Origin: Verrucomicrobiota bacterium
Lineage (GTDB): Bacteria > Verrucomicrobiota > Verrucomicrobiia > Verrucomicrobiales > Verrucomicrobiaceae
Length of the DNA: 64,000 nt
Assembly: GCA_017301975.1 (NCBI GenBank)
Contig: JAFLEI010000021.1
Span: 1 to 64,000, forward strand
Direction: 5' to 3'
Of the stretch, positions 51,102 to 60,742 are shown in pieces (position 1 is the first letter of the stretch; each line of letters starts with the position of its first letter). The notes under the pieces are model-generated. The model was not told the origin of the DNA and made no database searches. It worked only from the letters and a program-made list of their open reading frames with translations. The position numbers were made by a program, and so were the translations under genes.

Positions 51102-53804
51102 ATGCTTCGCCGCCTCATCCTTGCGTCCCTTGCCCTTCCCTCCCTGCTGACCGCTGCCGAGCGTGGCCAGGATGCCTACAATCAGCGCATCCTGCCCCTG
51201 CTGCAAAAGTACTGCTACGACTGCCATGGCGATGGCTCGGACAAGGGCGACTTTGCCCTGGATGAGTACCCGGAATATTCGAAGCTCATCGGCGACAAGG
51301 TGCTCTGGGACCACACACGGCAGCAGCTTGTCACGCACGTGATGCCTCCGGAGAAAAAGGAGAAACCGCCGCTCAATGAGCGCGATGAGATCGTGGCCTG
51401 GATCGACAACACCGTCTTCTGGTTTGACCCGCAGAAGATTGATCCCGGCCACATCACCTACCGCCGCCTGAACCGCACGGAATATAACAACACCATCCGG
51501 GATCTCGTGCTGGTGGACATGAAGCCCGCAAACGAATTCCCACCGGACGACACCGGTTACGGCTTCGACAACATCGGCGATGTGCTCAGCATCTCGCCCA
51601 TGCTGATGGAAAAGTACATTCGCGCCGCCAATGCCGTGGCGGCCAAGGCGCTGGACACCTCCCACGTGGAGCGGCTGGACATGGAACTGGGTGCGAAGAA
51701 GTTCTGGAATCAGAAAGGTGAAACGAAGGAGTGGGATGGCATCCGCTGGTTTCACAGCAACGCAGATGCGGCCACGAAATTCACCGCGCCCGCCAGCGGC
51801 AACTACCAGCTTAAATTTCACCTCTCCGCGACTCAGGCCGGCCCGGACGCAGCCAAGGTGATGCTGCGCGTGGATGACAAGGAACTCGGAACCTTTGACG
51901 TCACGGCCCCCTATCACGGCGACAAAGGCCCCTGGCAGAAGATCCAGCAGCTCGTCCAGCTCAAGGCCGGAGAGCACAAGATCGTGGTTCGTTTTTTGAA
52001 TGATTTCGCGGACCCGCAGAATCCGGACCCGGACAAGCGAGACCGCAATCTGGCGCTGGAAAAGATCGAGATCGAAGGACCGGACGGCCTGCTGCCGCCA
52101 CGTGGCACGCGGCTGGTGCAGTGGCTGCTGGATGGCAAGCCTGCGGGCCTGCCTGCGATCAATCTCAGCGGTGAGGATTTTGAAAACGGCCAGGGCAATG
52201 CGTCTCGTGACACGGGCACCATCGAACTGCCCTCGAACGGCTATGTGAAGCATCACCTGGATCTGGCCAATGCAGGCAAGTATCGCCTCATCATCAAGGC
52301 AGGCGCCCAGCAGGCGGGTGGGGAGCCGGCCAAATTTGATGTGCGCATCGGCGGCAAAAATGCAGGCTCGTTTTCCATCACGGCGAAGGATCAGACGCCG
52401 CAGACCTTCAAGACGGAAGTCGATCTCCCCGCAGGCAAGCACGAGATCCAGGTGTGGTTTCTGAATGACTTCTACGATGAAAAGACACACGAGGACCGCA
52501 ACTTCTGGCTGCATCAGCTTACCGTGGAAGGGCCCACGGGTCAGCCCGCAGGCATTGCGGCAACGGACGTGCCAGGACTGGTGGACAAGCTGGGCCAGCG
52601 CCTTTTCCGCCGGCCAATGCGCGATGCTGAAAAGGCGAAGTGGCATGGCATCGCCGACCTGGGACTGAAAGAAAACCTGCCGCCACTGGAGGCCATGGGC
52701 TACGTGCTGCGCGGCATGCTGATGTCGCCGGGCTTTCTTTATCGCGGCTCGCCCACACCCGTTGGCGTGACCAGCAACGGCGTGGCCCTGATCGATGAGT
52801 ACAGCCTGGCGTCACGCCTTTCCTATTTTCTCTGGTCCGCACCGCCGGATGACAAGCTGCTGCAACTGGCGGCCAAGGGGGAGCTGCGCAAGAATTTGGC
52901 TGCCGAGGTGAAACGCATGATCGCGGACTACCGTGCGTGGAGTCTTACGGAGGATTTTGCGGGCCAGTGGCTGCAACTCCGTGACATGGACATCGTGGAT
53001 GTGGACGAGAGACGCTTCCCGGACTGGAAGGGTGGAATGGGCTACGCGATGAAGAAGGAATCCCAGATGTTCTTCGACAACATCCTGCGCAACAACCTCA
53101 ACGTCATCGAGTTCCTCAACGCCGACTACACCTTCCTCAATGAGAAGATGGCCCGCTTCTACGGCATCCAGGGGGTGAAGGGGGACAAATACCAGAAGGT
53201 GTCTCTCCAAGGCACGCCACGCGGTGGCATCCTCACACAAGGCAGCATTCTCACGCTGACCTCAACGCCTACCCGCACCTCTCCGGTGAAGCGTGGCAAG
53301 TACCTGCTGGAAAACATTCTAGGCACGCCGCCGCCTCCTGCGCCGGGTGGCGTCCCGCCGCTGGATGAGCGGAAACAGCAGTTTGGCAAAATGACGCTGA
53401 GACAGCAGTTTTCCGAGCACCGCAGCAATGCGTCCTGCGCGGGTTGCCACGCCTTTCTGGACCCCATGGGATTTGCGTTTGAAAACTATGACGCCATTGG
53501 CCGCTGGCGCGATGACGAGAAAAAGCAGCCCATTGATGCCTCCGGCGCGCTGGTGCGCGGGCAGACCTTTGCGAACCTCGCTGAGCTGCGCACGATCCTG
53601 GTGCGGGACATGAGCGACCAGTTTGTCAAAAACCTCGCTGACAATCTTCTCATCTACGCGCTGGGACGCGGCCTGGAGTACTCGGACAAGCCCACCACTG
53701 AGGATATCCTGCGAAAAGCCAAGGCATCCGGCAACAAGATGCAGGACATCATCCTGGCGGTGTGCGAGAGCGTGCCGTTCCAGAAGATGCGCGTGACGCA
53801 GTAA
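51102..53804 (+). CDS. Large cytochrome c / DUF1587-1592-1588-1585 protein with two jelly-roll modules
   Basis: 900 residues from the ATG at 51102. The signal peptide (LILASLALPSLLTAA) precedes a haem site CYDCHGDGSDKGDF. DUF1587 is seen in YRRLNRTEYNNTIRDLV. Two carbohydrate-binding-like beta-sandwich repeats lie at about 238-335 and 382-480, each ending RFLNDF-- / WFLNDF-- with an Asp-rich loop. DUF1592 and DUF1588 follow (PTRTSPVKRGKYLLENILG, CAGCHAFLDPMGFAFENYD), then DUF1585. The family is typical of Planctomycetota and Verrucomicrobiota, probably envelope-located; an oxidative or polysaccharide-linked role is inferred only. Confidence 0.85.
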   Translation: MLRRLILASLALPSLLTAAERGQDAYNQRILPLLQKYCYDCHGDGSDKGDFALDEYPEYSKLIGDKVLWDHTRQQLVTHVMPPEKKEKPPLNERDEIVAWIDNTVFWFDPQKIDPGHITYRRLNRTEYNNTIRDLVLVDMKPANEFPPDDTGYGFDNIGDVLSISPMLMEKYIRAANAVAAKALDTSHVERLDMELGAKKFWNQKGETKEWDGIRWFHSNADAATKFTAPASGNYQLKFHLSATQAGPDAAKVMLRVDDKELGTFDVTAPYHGDKGPWQKIQQLVQLKAGEHKIVVRFLNDFADPQNPDPDKRDRNLALEKIEIEGPDGLLPPRGTRLVQWLLDGKPAGLPAINLSGEDFENGQGNASRDTGTIELPSNGYVKHHLDLANAGKYRLIIKAGAQQAGGEPAKFDVRIGGKNAGSFSITAKDQTPQTFKTEVDLPAGKHEIQVWFLNDFYDEKTHEDRNFWLHQLTVEGPTGQPAGIAATDVPGLVDKLGQRLFRRPMRDAEKAKWHGIADLGLKENLPPLEAMGYVLRGMLMSPGFLYRGSPTPVGVTSNGVALIDEYSLASRLSYFLWSAPPDDKLLQLAAKGELRKNLAAEVKRMIADYRAWSLTEDFAGQWLQLRDMDIVDVDERRFPDWKGGMGYAMKKESQMFFDNILRNNLNVIEFLNADYTFLNEKMARFYGIQGVKGDKYQKVSLQGTPRGGILTQGSILTLTSTPTRTSPVKRGKYLLENILGTPPPPAPGGVPPLDERKQQFGKMTLRQQFSEHRSNASCAGCHAFLDPMGFAFENYDAIGRWRDDEKKQPIDASGALVRGQTFANLAELRTILVRDMSDQFVKNLADNLLIYALGRGLEYSDKPTTEDILRKAKASGNKMQDIILAVCESVPFQKMRVTQ

Positions 53805-53861
53805 AGAGGGTTTCATTTGTGCCAGCCTGAAGCAAAACCGGACACCACCTGAAGTCACTTC

Positions 53862-54515
53862 ATGCCAACCACCACCGATGCTCAAGAAACTCCCGGCGAT
53901 GGCTGGCGTGAAGATCCCATTCAGCCCAAGCAGAAGGCGGTGCTGGGGTTTCTCAAGATGCCAGTGCCCCCCACCCGGGGCGGCGCGAGCAACCTGATCA
54001 AGGCGGTCTTCGAAGGCCCTGCGGGCTATGCCCACCAGAACCTCTGGGAAGCCGCCAAGTATGAACTTCACCCGGACCTGTACCCGCCCAAACCAAAGAA
54101 GGCCATTCCCGCCCCCAAGCCTCCCACCTTGTTTGGTTATGTGGTGAAAGCCATTCTCGCACTCGCCGTGATCTTTTATGCGATGGACAAGTATCAAGAA
54201 TATTCCCTCAGGCAGGAAAAGGCCGTGAGCACACCCACCGCGAATGAGCCCGCTATAACGGCGCCCTACCTTCCTGGAAAAACTGATACGCCCCCGCAGA
54301 TGCCGGACAGCAAGCCGGTGAGTGAACTCGTTTCACTCCAGAGTACGGATGGACGGAACGTGCAGGCCAGGATTCTCGCCCTCACTAAGACAACGGTGCT
54401 GATCCGGCGGGAGGACGGCCAGACTTTTGATCTGCCGCTGGATCGCCTGACACCCGACTCGAAACAGCGCATCGAAGAATACCGCGCGGCAAAGCGGCAG
54501 GGCTTGGTGAAATGA
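53862..54515 (+). CDS. SHD1-domain membrane protein
   Basis: 217 residues. A soluble N-terminal part, one membrane helix (about 90-107, FGYVVKAILALAVIFYAM) and a C-terminal SHD1-like domain (about 148-205, LQSTDGRNVQARILALTKTT, then DGQTFDLPLDRLTPDSK). SHD1 occurs in yeast Sla1 and in many Planctomycetota and Verrucomicrobiota proteins; its role in bacteria is unclear. Confidence 0.65.
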   Translation: MPTTTDAQETPGDGWREDPIQPKQKAVLGFLKMPVPPTRGGASNLIKAVFEGPAGYAHQNLWEAAKYELHPDLYPPKPKKAIPAPKPPTLFGYVVKAILALAVIFYAMDKYQEYSLRQEKAVSTPTANEPAITAPYLPGKTDTPPQMPDSKPVSELVSLQSTDGRNVQARILALTKTTVLIRREDGQTFDLPLDRLTPDSKQRIEEYRAAKRQGLVK

Positions 54516-54593
54516 AACAAGGCCCGCTGGTTCAGTGACAGGACCAGATCATTTTTCTTTGAGCCCGCCATGCCCGGCGTTTAATCCGCTGCA

Positions 54594-55583
54594 ATGCATT
54601 CCATTCTCATCATCGGCTGCGGCAGCATTGGCGAGCGCCATCTGCGCTGCTTTCAAAAGACCGGCCGCTGCGAAGTCAGCGTGTGTGATGCCAATGCGAA
54701 GCTGCTGGGCGAGGTGAGCGAACGCTACGGCGTGCCGGCGTACCGCAGCCTCGCGGAAGCGGTTCAGGCTCGGCGCTTTGACGCCTGGGTGATCTGCACA
54801 CCGGCGCACACGCATCTGGCGATAGCGCGTGAAGGGTCGGTCCAGGGTGCGGCACTGCTCATCGAGAAGCCGCTGTCTGTCACGCTGGATGGCCTGGAGG
54901 AAACGCGGGAGGCCATTGCCCAAAGCGGACGGTTTGTGGCGGTGGCGTATGTGTACCACTGCTTCCCGTGGGTTGCGGCAGCGCGTGAGTTTTTGCAAAG
55001 TGGCGCACTGGGCAGGCCGCTGCATGCCAGCGTGGTGGCCGGGCAGCATTTCCCCACCTTCCGCCCGGCATATCGCGACATCTACTACGCACGCCACGAG
55101 ACCGGCGGCGGCGCGATCCAGGATGCGCTGACGCACATCGTGAACGCCATGGAGTGGATGATCGGGCCGATGACACGCGTTTTTTGTGATGCCTCACATC
55201 AGCACCTGGAAGGCGTGAGCGTCGAGGACACCGTGAATGTGACGGCGCGTCATGGCGATGTGCTGGCCAGCTACGCGATGACACAGTTTCAGGCGGCGAA
55301 TGAGGCGGTGTTTGAAATCCACTGCGAACACGGCAGCCTCAAAATCGAATCTCACGCACAGCGCTGGGGCATCATGAAGCGCGGAGAGACAGCATGGACA
55401 TGGAACACCACTGCACCGCTGGAACGTGATGATCTGTTCATTGCGCAGGCGAATGCCTTTCTCAATGGCATGGAGGGCCAGCCCTGCGCCCTGAGCACCT
55501 TTGAAGAAGCAGTACAGACACTGCGCTTCAACCGGGCCGCGCTTGATTCCGCCGCCACCGGCCTGCCCATCACGATTTCATGA
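54594..55583 (+). CDS. Gfo/Idh/MocA family oxidoreductase
   Basis: 329 residues. The N-terminal Rossmann motif IIGCGSIGERHL and the family EKP motif (LLIEKPLSV) are clear; the C-terminal domain has TGGGAIQDALTHIVNAM, which supplies Asp/His positions. The family oxidises or epimerises sugar carbons via NAD(P). It overlaps the next gene by 4 bp (ATGA), starting a four-gene plus-strand operon. Confidence 0.85.
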   Translation: MHSILIIGCGSIGERHLRCFQKTGRCEVSVCDANAKLLGEVSERYGVPAYRSLAEAVQARRFDAWVICTPAHTHLAIAREGSVQGAALLIEKPLSVTLDGLEETREAIAQSGRFVAVAYVYHCFPWVAAAREFLQSGALGRPLHASVVAGQHFPTFRPAYRDIYYARHETGGGAIQDALTHIVNAMEWMIGPMTRVFCDASHQHLEGVSVEDTVNVTARHGDVLASYAMTQFQAANEAVFEIHCEHGSLKIESHAQRWGIMKRGETAWTWNTTAPLERDDLFIAQANAFLNGMEGQPCALSTFEEAVQTLRFNRAALDSAATGLPITIS

Positions 55584-56542
55584 ACGACGGACGCAAAGAA
55601 CTCCGCCTGGCGATGCTGGGCATGATCGAAGGTAACGGGCACCCGTATTCGTGGAGCGCCATCGTGAATGGATTTGATCCTGCGGCGATGGCACAGTGCC
55701 CCTACCCCGCCATTCTGAATTATCTGGGCAAGCAACGCGTGGAAGATGTGCGCATTCCAGGAGCGCGAGTGACCCATCTCTGGACGGATGATCCCGCCGA
55801 TGCGCCGAAAGTCGCTGCGGCCAGCCTGATACCCAACATTGTCTCGAAGCCGGAAGACGTGATCGGCCAGGTGGACGCGGTGATCATTTCAACCGATGAC
55901 GGGGATGACCACATCCGCCGCGTAAAGCCCTTCATCGAGGCAGGACTGCCGGTGTTTGTGGACAAGCCGATGGCCACGAACATCGCCGACCTCCGGCAGT
56001 TTGTGCAATGGCATCAGGCCGGTTCAATCATCCTCTCCACAAGCGGCATGCGCTACGCACCGGAGATGCGGTTGAGCGATGAGCAGCGTGCGCAACTGGG
56101 CGATCTCCGCTGGATCACCAGCTTCACCTGCAAGACGTGGGAGCGCTATGGCATCCATGCGCTGGAGGCGGTGGAGCCGCTGCTCGGCCCGGGCTTCCTG
56201 ACGGTGCAGGCCCTGAGCGATGCCGGAGGTGATGTGATGCACCTGACTCACCGAACCGGCGTGCGTGTGACGATTGGCGCGCTGCATGATGCCTATGGCA
56301 GCTTCGGCGCTGTACATCTCTACGGGACCCAAGGGCAGCTTCCGCTGCGACTCACGGATACTTACAGTGCTTTCCGTGGACAGCTTGTAGCCTTCATCGA
56401 CATGCTTCAAAACGGTGCGCGTCCCCTGCCCTTCAACGAAACCGTGGAACTGATGGCCGTCATCATCGCCGGTCGCCGCAGCCGCGAACAAAACGGTGCG
56501 CTCATCCAAATCCCAGACATTCTTGCCGAATCCGACACATGA
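55580..56542 (+). CDS. Second Gfo/Idh/MocA-like oxidoreductase, divergent
   Basis: 320 residues. The N-terminal glycine-rich loop is poorly conserved (LAMLGMIEGNGHPYS), but the DAVIISTDDGDDHIRRVKPF and VFVDKPMATN (DKP in place of EKP) segments place it in the family. It overlaps both neighbours by 4 bp. It may act with the preceding oxidoreductase in a redox or epimerase pair. Confidence 0.75.
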   Translation: MNDGRKELRLAMLGMIEGNGHPYSWSAIVNGFDPAAMAQCPYPAILNYLGKQRVEDVRIPGARVTHLWTDDPADAPKVAAASLIPNIVSKPEDVIGQVDAVIISTDDGDDHIRRVKPFIEAGLPVFVDKPMATNIADLRQFVQWHQAGSIILSTSGMRYAPEMRLSDEQRAQLGDLRWITSFTCKTWERYGIHALEAVEPLLGPGFLTVQALSDAGGDVMHLTHRTGVRVTIGALHDAYGSFGAVHLYGTQGQLPLRLTDTYSAFRGQLVAFIDMLQNGARPLPFNETVELMAVIIAGRRSREQNGALIQIPDILAESDT

Positions 56543-57348
56543 AACTCCGCCCCTCCCGCATCCTCCGCGAAATTCGCGCCGGTCAAAACAGCACGGTCAT
56601 CAAGCTGAACATGGGGGATCCCCGCATCGTTGAACTGGCAGGACTTGCCGGAGCGAGCGCCGTGTGGCTCTGCAACGAGCATGTGCCAAACAGCTGGCTC
56701 AATCTGGAGCATCAGGTGCGTGCGGCGAAACTGCATGACCTGGACACCATCGTGCGCGTGAACAAGGGCGGCTACAGCGAATACGTAAAGCCCTTCGAGT
56801 GCGACGCCACTGGCATCATGGTCCCCCACGTCACCAGCGCGGACGAAGCGCGCAACGTGGTGGACATGGTCCGCTGCCGGCCCCTGGGCAGCAAGGCACT
56901 CGATGCCGGCAACATGGATGGCCTGTTCTGCCAGGCGCCTCTCGCGGATTACGCACATCACTGCAACACGGAGAAATTCGTCATTCTTCAAATCGAAAGC
57001 CCCGAGGCGCTGGAGGTGGTGGAAGAAATCGCGGCGGTGCCGGGCTTTGACATGCTGCTCTTTGGCGCGGGAGATTTCAGTCACCGCATCGGCAAACTCG
57101 GGCAAGCCACCCATCCAGAAGTGGTCGCTGCGCGCAAACGAGTCGCCGCTGCAGCGCTGAAGCATGGCAAATACCCCGCCGTGGCATCGCTCTACGGACA
57201 GAAGGAGGAAGTGATCGCGGAAGGAACGCGCGTCTTCACGCTCGGCGCGGATGTGCTGGAACTGGGCAACGCCTTCAAGAAGCTAGTGGGCGACTTCGGC
57301 GGAGCGGGCTCCACGACCGGCAGCGATTCGATTTACCAATCCAAGTAA
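56539..57348 (+). CDS. HpcH/HpaI-family aldolase
   Basis: 269 residues. The class II HpcH/HpaI fold is seen in VWLCNEHVPNSW (His base), GIMVPHVTSADEARNVVDM and the metal-binding Glu in LQIESPEALEVV; Asp in FGAGDFSHRIG also fits. The family cleaves 2-keto-3-deoxy acids or related hydroxyacids to pyruvate and an aldehyde. It ends 5 nt before the SDR gene. Confidence 0.85.
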   Translation: MKLRPSRILREIRAGQNSTVIKLNMGDPRIVELAGLAGASAVWLCNEHVPNSWLNLEHQVRAAKLHDLDTIVRVNKGGYSEYVKPFECDATGIMVPHVTSADEARNVVDMVRCRPLGSKALDAGNMDGLFCQAPLADYAHHCNTEKFVILQIESPEALEVVEEIAAVPGFDMLLFGAGDFSHRIGKLGQATHPEVVAARKRVAAAALKHGKYPAVASLYGQKEEVIAEGTRVFTLGADVLELGNAFKKLVGDFGGAGSTTGSDSIYQSK

Positions 57349-57353
57349 GAGCC

Positions 57354-58130
57354 ATGTCCTCCTCCCTCTTCTCCCTCTCCGGCAAAACCATCCTCCTCAC
57401 CGGCGGCGCTGGTCTGTATGGCCGAGGTCTGGCCGCCATGCTCGCGGAGACGGGTGCCACGTTGATCCTGGCCTCGCGTGATGTTTCCAAGCTGCAGATC
57501 GTGGCCGAGGAAGAAACAGCGAAGGGAAATCACGTCTTTGCTGAAGCACTGGATCAGGGAGATGAAGCCTCCGTGGTCGCACTGCATGAGCGCATCACCG
57601 CGCAGCATGGTGCACTGCATGGCCTTGTAAACAACGCGGTGCTGCGCCCGATGAAAGGCGCAAATGGCGCAGCGGAGCAGTTTGCGGAATCCATGCGTGT
57701 GAACGCCACGGGCGTGATGCTCATGCACCGCCACTTTGGCAAGACGATGGCCGAAGCGGGACGCGGCAGCATCGTGAATATCGGCAGCATCCAGGGGATG
57801 ATCGGCCCCAGCTACGAGCTCTACACCGGCACAAACATGGGCGACATGCCGCCAGATTATTTCTTCCACAAGGGAGGCATGGAAAACCTCACGCGCTTCT
57901 ACGCCGCGCTCTACGGTCCGCATAGCGTGCGCGTCAACAACCTGGCTCCGGGCGGCTTTTTCAACAACCAGCCCGAACCGTTTTTGCAACGCTACTGCGA
58001 GCACACCATGCTCGGTCGCATGGCCGATGAAACCGATCTCGGCGGCGCGGTGATCTTTCTGCTGAGCGACGCCTCACGCTACATCACGGGGATCAACCTG
58101 CCAGTGGATGGCGGATATACGGCGAAGTAG
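57354..58130 (+). CDS. Short-chain dehydrogenase, sugar-type
   Basis: 258 residues. LLTGGAGLYGRGLA (TGxxxGxG variant), NNAVLRPM, NIGSIQGMIG (Ser), YFFHKGGMENL (YxxxK). Like bacterial SDRs linked to Gfo-type sugar operons. The stop is directly adjacent to the stop of the convergent kelch gene with no gap. Confidence 0.8.
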   Translation: MSSSLFSLSGKTILLTGGAGLYGRGLAAMLAETGATLILASRDVSKLQIVAEEETAKGNHVFAEALDQGDEASVVALHERITAQHGALHGLVNNAVLRPMKGANGAAEQFAESMRVNATGVMLMHRHFGKTMAEAGRGSIVNIGSIQGMIGPSYELYTGTNMGDMPPDYFFHKGGMENLTRFYAALYGPHSVRVNNLAPGGFFNNQPEPFLQRYCEHTMLGRMADETDLGGAVIFLLSDASRYITGINLPVDGGYTAK

Positions 58131-59126
58131 TTACTTCAGGAGTTCAGCCACAGGAATGCGGAAGAACTTGTCGGTGCGTGACTGCTTCTTGTCCTCGCCG
58201 CCAAGACAATAAACATAGCCGTCGAGCTTCACCAGCCCGATCATGGCGGCGTAGGGCAGTGGCTTGGCTTTGGAGTAGCTGTCGGACTTGACGTCATAGA
58301 TCACGGCGTCCGCAGTGAAGTCGCTCGTATAGCCTCCCGCGAGGTAGATGTGCTGCCCATCGAGTTTCACGGCAGTCATCCCTCGAACCGCCACAGCGAG
58401 AGGCTTCAGTTTGCGCCAGGTATTTTTCTCCGGGGCGAAAGCATAGGCCTCCGTAGAATTCACCGGAGCGCTTGCGGCCGAGTCATAGTTCATGCCGCCG
58501 AAGATGAACAGCTCCGAGCCCACCACCGCCGATGCGGCGACCGCGAAGGGTTTACCGGGAAAGTCAGCCATCGTTTTCACCTGCCACGCACCTTTGATCC
58601 ATTCCACCGCATGAACGGAGCGCTGCAGCCCTGCAAGGTTGGCGGCATCATCGGTGCCACCGGCAACGACATAGCGCCCAGCCACATCGCCTCCGGCAGA
58701 CAGGACGACTGAAGAAGGCAGCGATGATATTTGCACGTGGGTTTTGTCTCCCGCAATGCAGGCAAGCACTCTCAGCGACTGACTGCCATCAGTGCCCCCG
58801 AGAAAAGCGAAGGCAGCGCCATTTTGGAGGGCTGTGCCATACGCCACCGGATGATCTAAATCTCGCAGCTTAGCCCACCGGCCCGTCGCGGGATCAAACG
58901 CATGGATGGCAGTCAGCCAGTGTTTTTTTCCACCCTCCCAGTTGGTGCCGCCAACGATTGCGATCTTTTCGTTCTGCACCCCGAGGATAAAGCCCCCGTT
59001 CGGCTCCGGCAGCGGCGGCAGCGGCTCCCAGCCTTCGGCAAGCACGACACATGGGAGAGCTGCAAGCAGCATGGCTCCGGAATGAAGAGCTTGTTTTATC
59101 ATCGGAATCAATCGCGCGTTCATCAT
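58131..59126 (-). CDS. Secreted kelch-repeat protein (mutarotase-like)
   Basis: 331 residues; two adjacent ATGs start it, and the ATG at 59102 gives a better signal peptide (ALHSGAMLLAALPCVVLAEG). Six kelch-like blades are seen, each with GG near the strand end (AIVGGTNWEGG, AFLGGTDGS, IFGGMNYD, YLAGGYTSD, YCLGGEDK). The family includes N-acetylneuraminate epimerase NanM. The neighbouring symporter supports a role in processing an imported sugar in the periplasm, but NanM identity is not proved. Confidence 0.7.
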   Translation of the reverse strand: MMNARLIPMIKQALHSGAMLLAALPCVVLAEGWEPLPPLPEPNGGFILGVQNEKIAIVGGTNWEGGKKHWLTAIHAFDPATGRWAKLRDLDHPVAYGTALQNGAAFAFLGGTDGSQSLRVLACIAGDKTHVQISSLPSSVVLSAGGDVAGRYVVAGGTDDAANLAGLQRSVHAVEWIKGAWQVKTMADFPGKPFAVAASAVVGSELFIFGGMNYDSAASAPVNSTEAYAFAPEKNTWRKLKPLAVAVRGMTAVKLDGQHIYLAGGYTSDFTADAVIYDVKSDSYSKAKPLPYAAMIGLVKLDGYVYCLGGEDKKQSRTDKFFRIPVAELLK

Positions 59127-59230
59127 GGCTCGTACAGGTCGCAGCTTAGAAGGGCAAACTTTCCGCTTTCCTGCTCAATCGCTTGGTCTAATAAACAAAC
59201 CAGCAAGCACTCCCGCCATGGCGCGTTGGT

Positions 59231-60742
59231 ATGCCCCACTCGCTCATGACGCACTTCTCCTGGCTTGATTACTCCCTCTTCGGCGGCTACCTCGCGGCAA
59301 CGGTCGGAGTCGGCCTGTTCTCGGCTCGAGGGTCCAAATCCCTCGGAGACTACTTCCTGGCCGGTCGTGGCATGAACAGCATTCTGGTGGCCATGTCGAT
59401 TCTGGCGGCGCTATTTTCAGGCATCAGTTATCTCGCTGGACCGGCGGATGTGTACAAAAACGGCTTTGGCTTTGCCTATATCATTCTGGCTTTCTTCATC
59501 GCCACACCGTTCACGGCGCTGTACATGCTGCCCAAGTTTTATCAGTCGCGTTTTTTCACGGCCTATCAGTTTCTTGAGGAGCGATTTGCACTCCCCGTGC
59601 GCCTGCTTGCCTCAGGTCTGTTCATCTTCCGCGTGGCGCTGTGGCTGGCGGCCGCCACGTATGCGCCGGCGCTCGCGCTGGAAAAGGTCACCGGCATGCC
59701 GCTGTGGATCACCATCCTGGCCACGGGCACGCTGACCACACTGTACACCGCGCTGGGCGGCATGCGTGCGGTGATCTGGACGGATGTGATCCAGTTGATC
59801 GTGCTCTTTGGCGGCCAGTTGATCATCGTCTTTGTGGCAGTGGGCAAGATTCCGGGCGGGCTCGGCGGTGTCTGGGACACCGCGCTGGCGGATGGTCGCA
59901 TGGACCTCAGCCTCTCCTTCAGCCTGTCAGAGCGGGTCAATCTCGGGGCGGTGCTGGTGGCCGGGGCGTTTCTGCACTTGGTGCAGATGGCCACGGACCA
60001 AGTCTCCGTGCAGCGCTATCTCACCGCAGGAAGTTTGCAGGAGGCGAAGCGCTCGCTGTGGATCAAGCTCTGGCTCATTCTGCCGGTGCTCATCCTTTTC
60101 TATGGCACCGGTCTGGTGCTCTACGCCTTCTACAAAATTCATGGCGACCCCATGGCCGCGGGCTTGATCGCCAAGGAGGATCAAATCCTGCCCTACTTCG
60201 TCGTCACGCAGCTTCCGGCCGGGCTGCCCGGTCTGCTCATTGCCGCGATCTATGCGGCCAGCATGTCCACGATTTCCGCCGGACTCAATTCGCTGGCCTC
60301 GGCCACCGTGGTCGATTTCAAACAGCGCCTCTCCACTGCGCCCGAGCGCAGCAATGCGCAGCAGGTCGGCAGCGCACGGTGGATCACGGTGCTCTACGGC
60401 ATCATAGTCATGGCGCTGGCCTTTGCGGTGTCATTCATGCCCGGAAATCTGGTCGAGTCGGTCAATACCGTGATCGGGCTGATTGGCGGCCCCTTGCTGG
60501 GGCTGTTTTTCCTGGGCATGTTCACGCAGCGCGCCACCACGCGCGGGGCGCTGCTGGGCTCCCTGGCAGGATTCGTCACCCTGCTCGGAATCTTCATGTA
60601 TCAAAACGGCGTCTTCACAGCCGAGAAGCCGCCGATGCTCGTCTCCTTCGTCTGGTTCAGCCTCCTTGGCACGGTCATCACCATGACCGTGGGCCTGCTC
60701 ACCTCCGGCCGATCTGACCCGTCGTCAGTCCGCCATCAATGA
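59231..60742 (+). CDS. Sodium:solute symporter (SSS family)
   Basis: 503 residues with about 13 membrane helices. The SSS consensus is visible as FLAGRGMNSILVAMSILAAL, the helix with AALFSGISYLAGPADVY, and the C-terminal GLIGGPLLGLFFLGMFTQRA. Na+-coupled import of a sugar, sugar acid or amino acid is expected. Its last 44 bp overlap the end of the convergent SDR gene. Confidence 0.85.
   Translation: MPHSLMTHFSWLDYSLFGGYLAATVGVGLFSARGSKSLGDYFLAGRGMNSILVAMSILAALFSGISYLAGPADVYKNGFGFAYIILAFFIATPFTALYMLPKFYQSRFFTAYQFLEERFALPVRLLASGLFIFRVALWLAAATYAPALALEKVTGMPLWITILATGTLTTLYTALGGMRAVIWTDVIQLIVLFGGQLIIVFVAVGKIPGGLGGVWDTALADGRMDLSLSFSLSERVNLGAVLVAGAFLHLVQMATDQVSVQRYLTAGSLQEAKRSLWIKLWLILPVLILFYGTGLVLYAFYKIHGDPMAAGLIAKEDQILPYFVVTQLPAGLPGLLIAAIYAASMSTISAGLNSLASATVVDFKQRLSTAPERSNAQQVGSARWITVLYGIIVMALAFAVSFMPGNLVESVNTVIGLIGGPLLGLFFLGMFTQRATTRGALLGSLAGFVTLLGIFMYQNGVFTAEKPPMLVSFVWFSLLGTVITMTVGLLTSGRSDPSSVRHQ

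Noticed and set aside
58131..59126. Definite NanM sialic acid mutarotase
   Set aside because: Kelch architecture alone is not specific, and no other nan genes are in the window.
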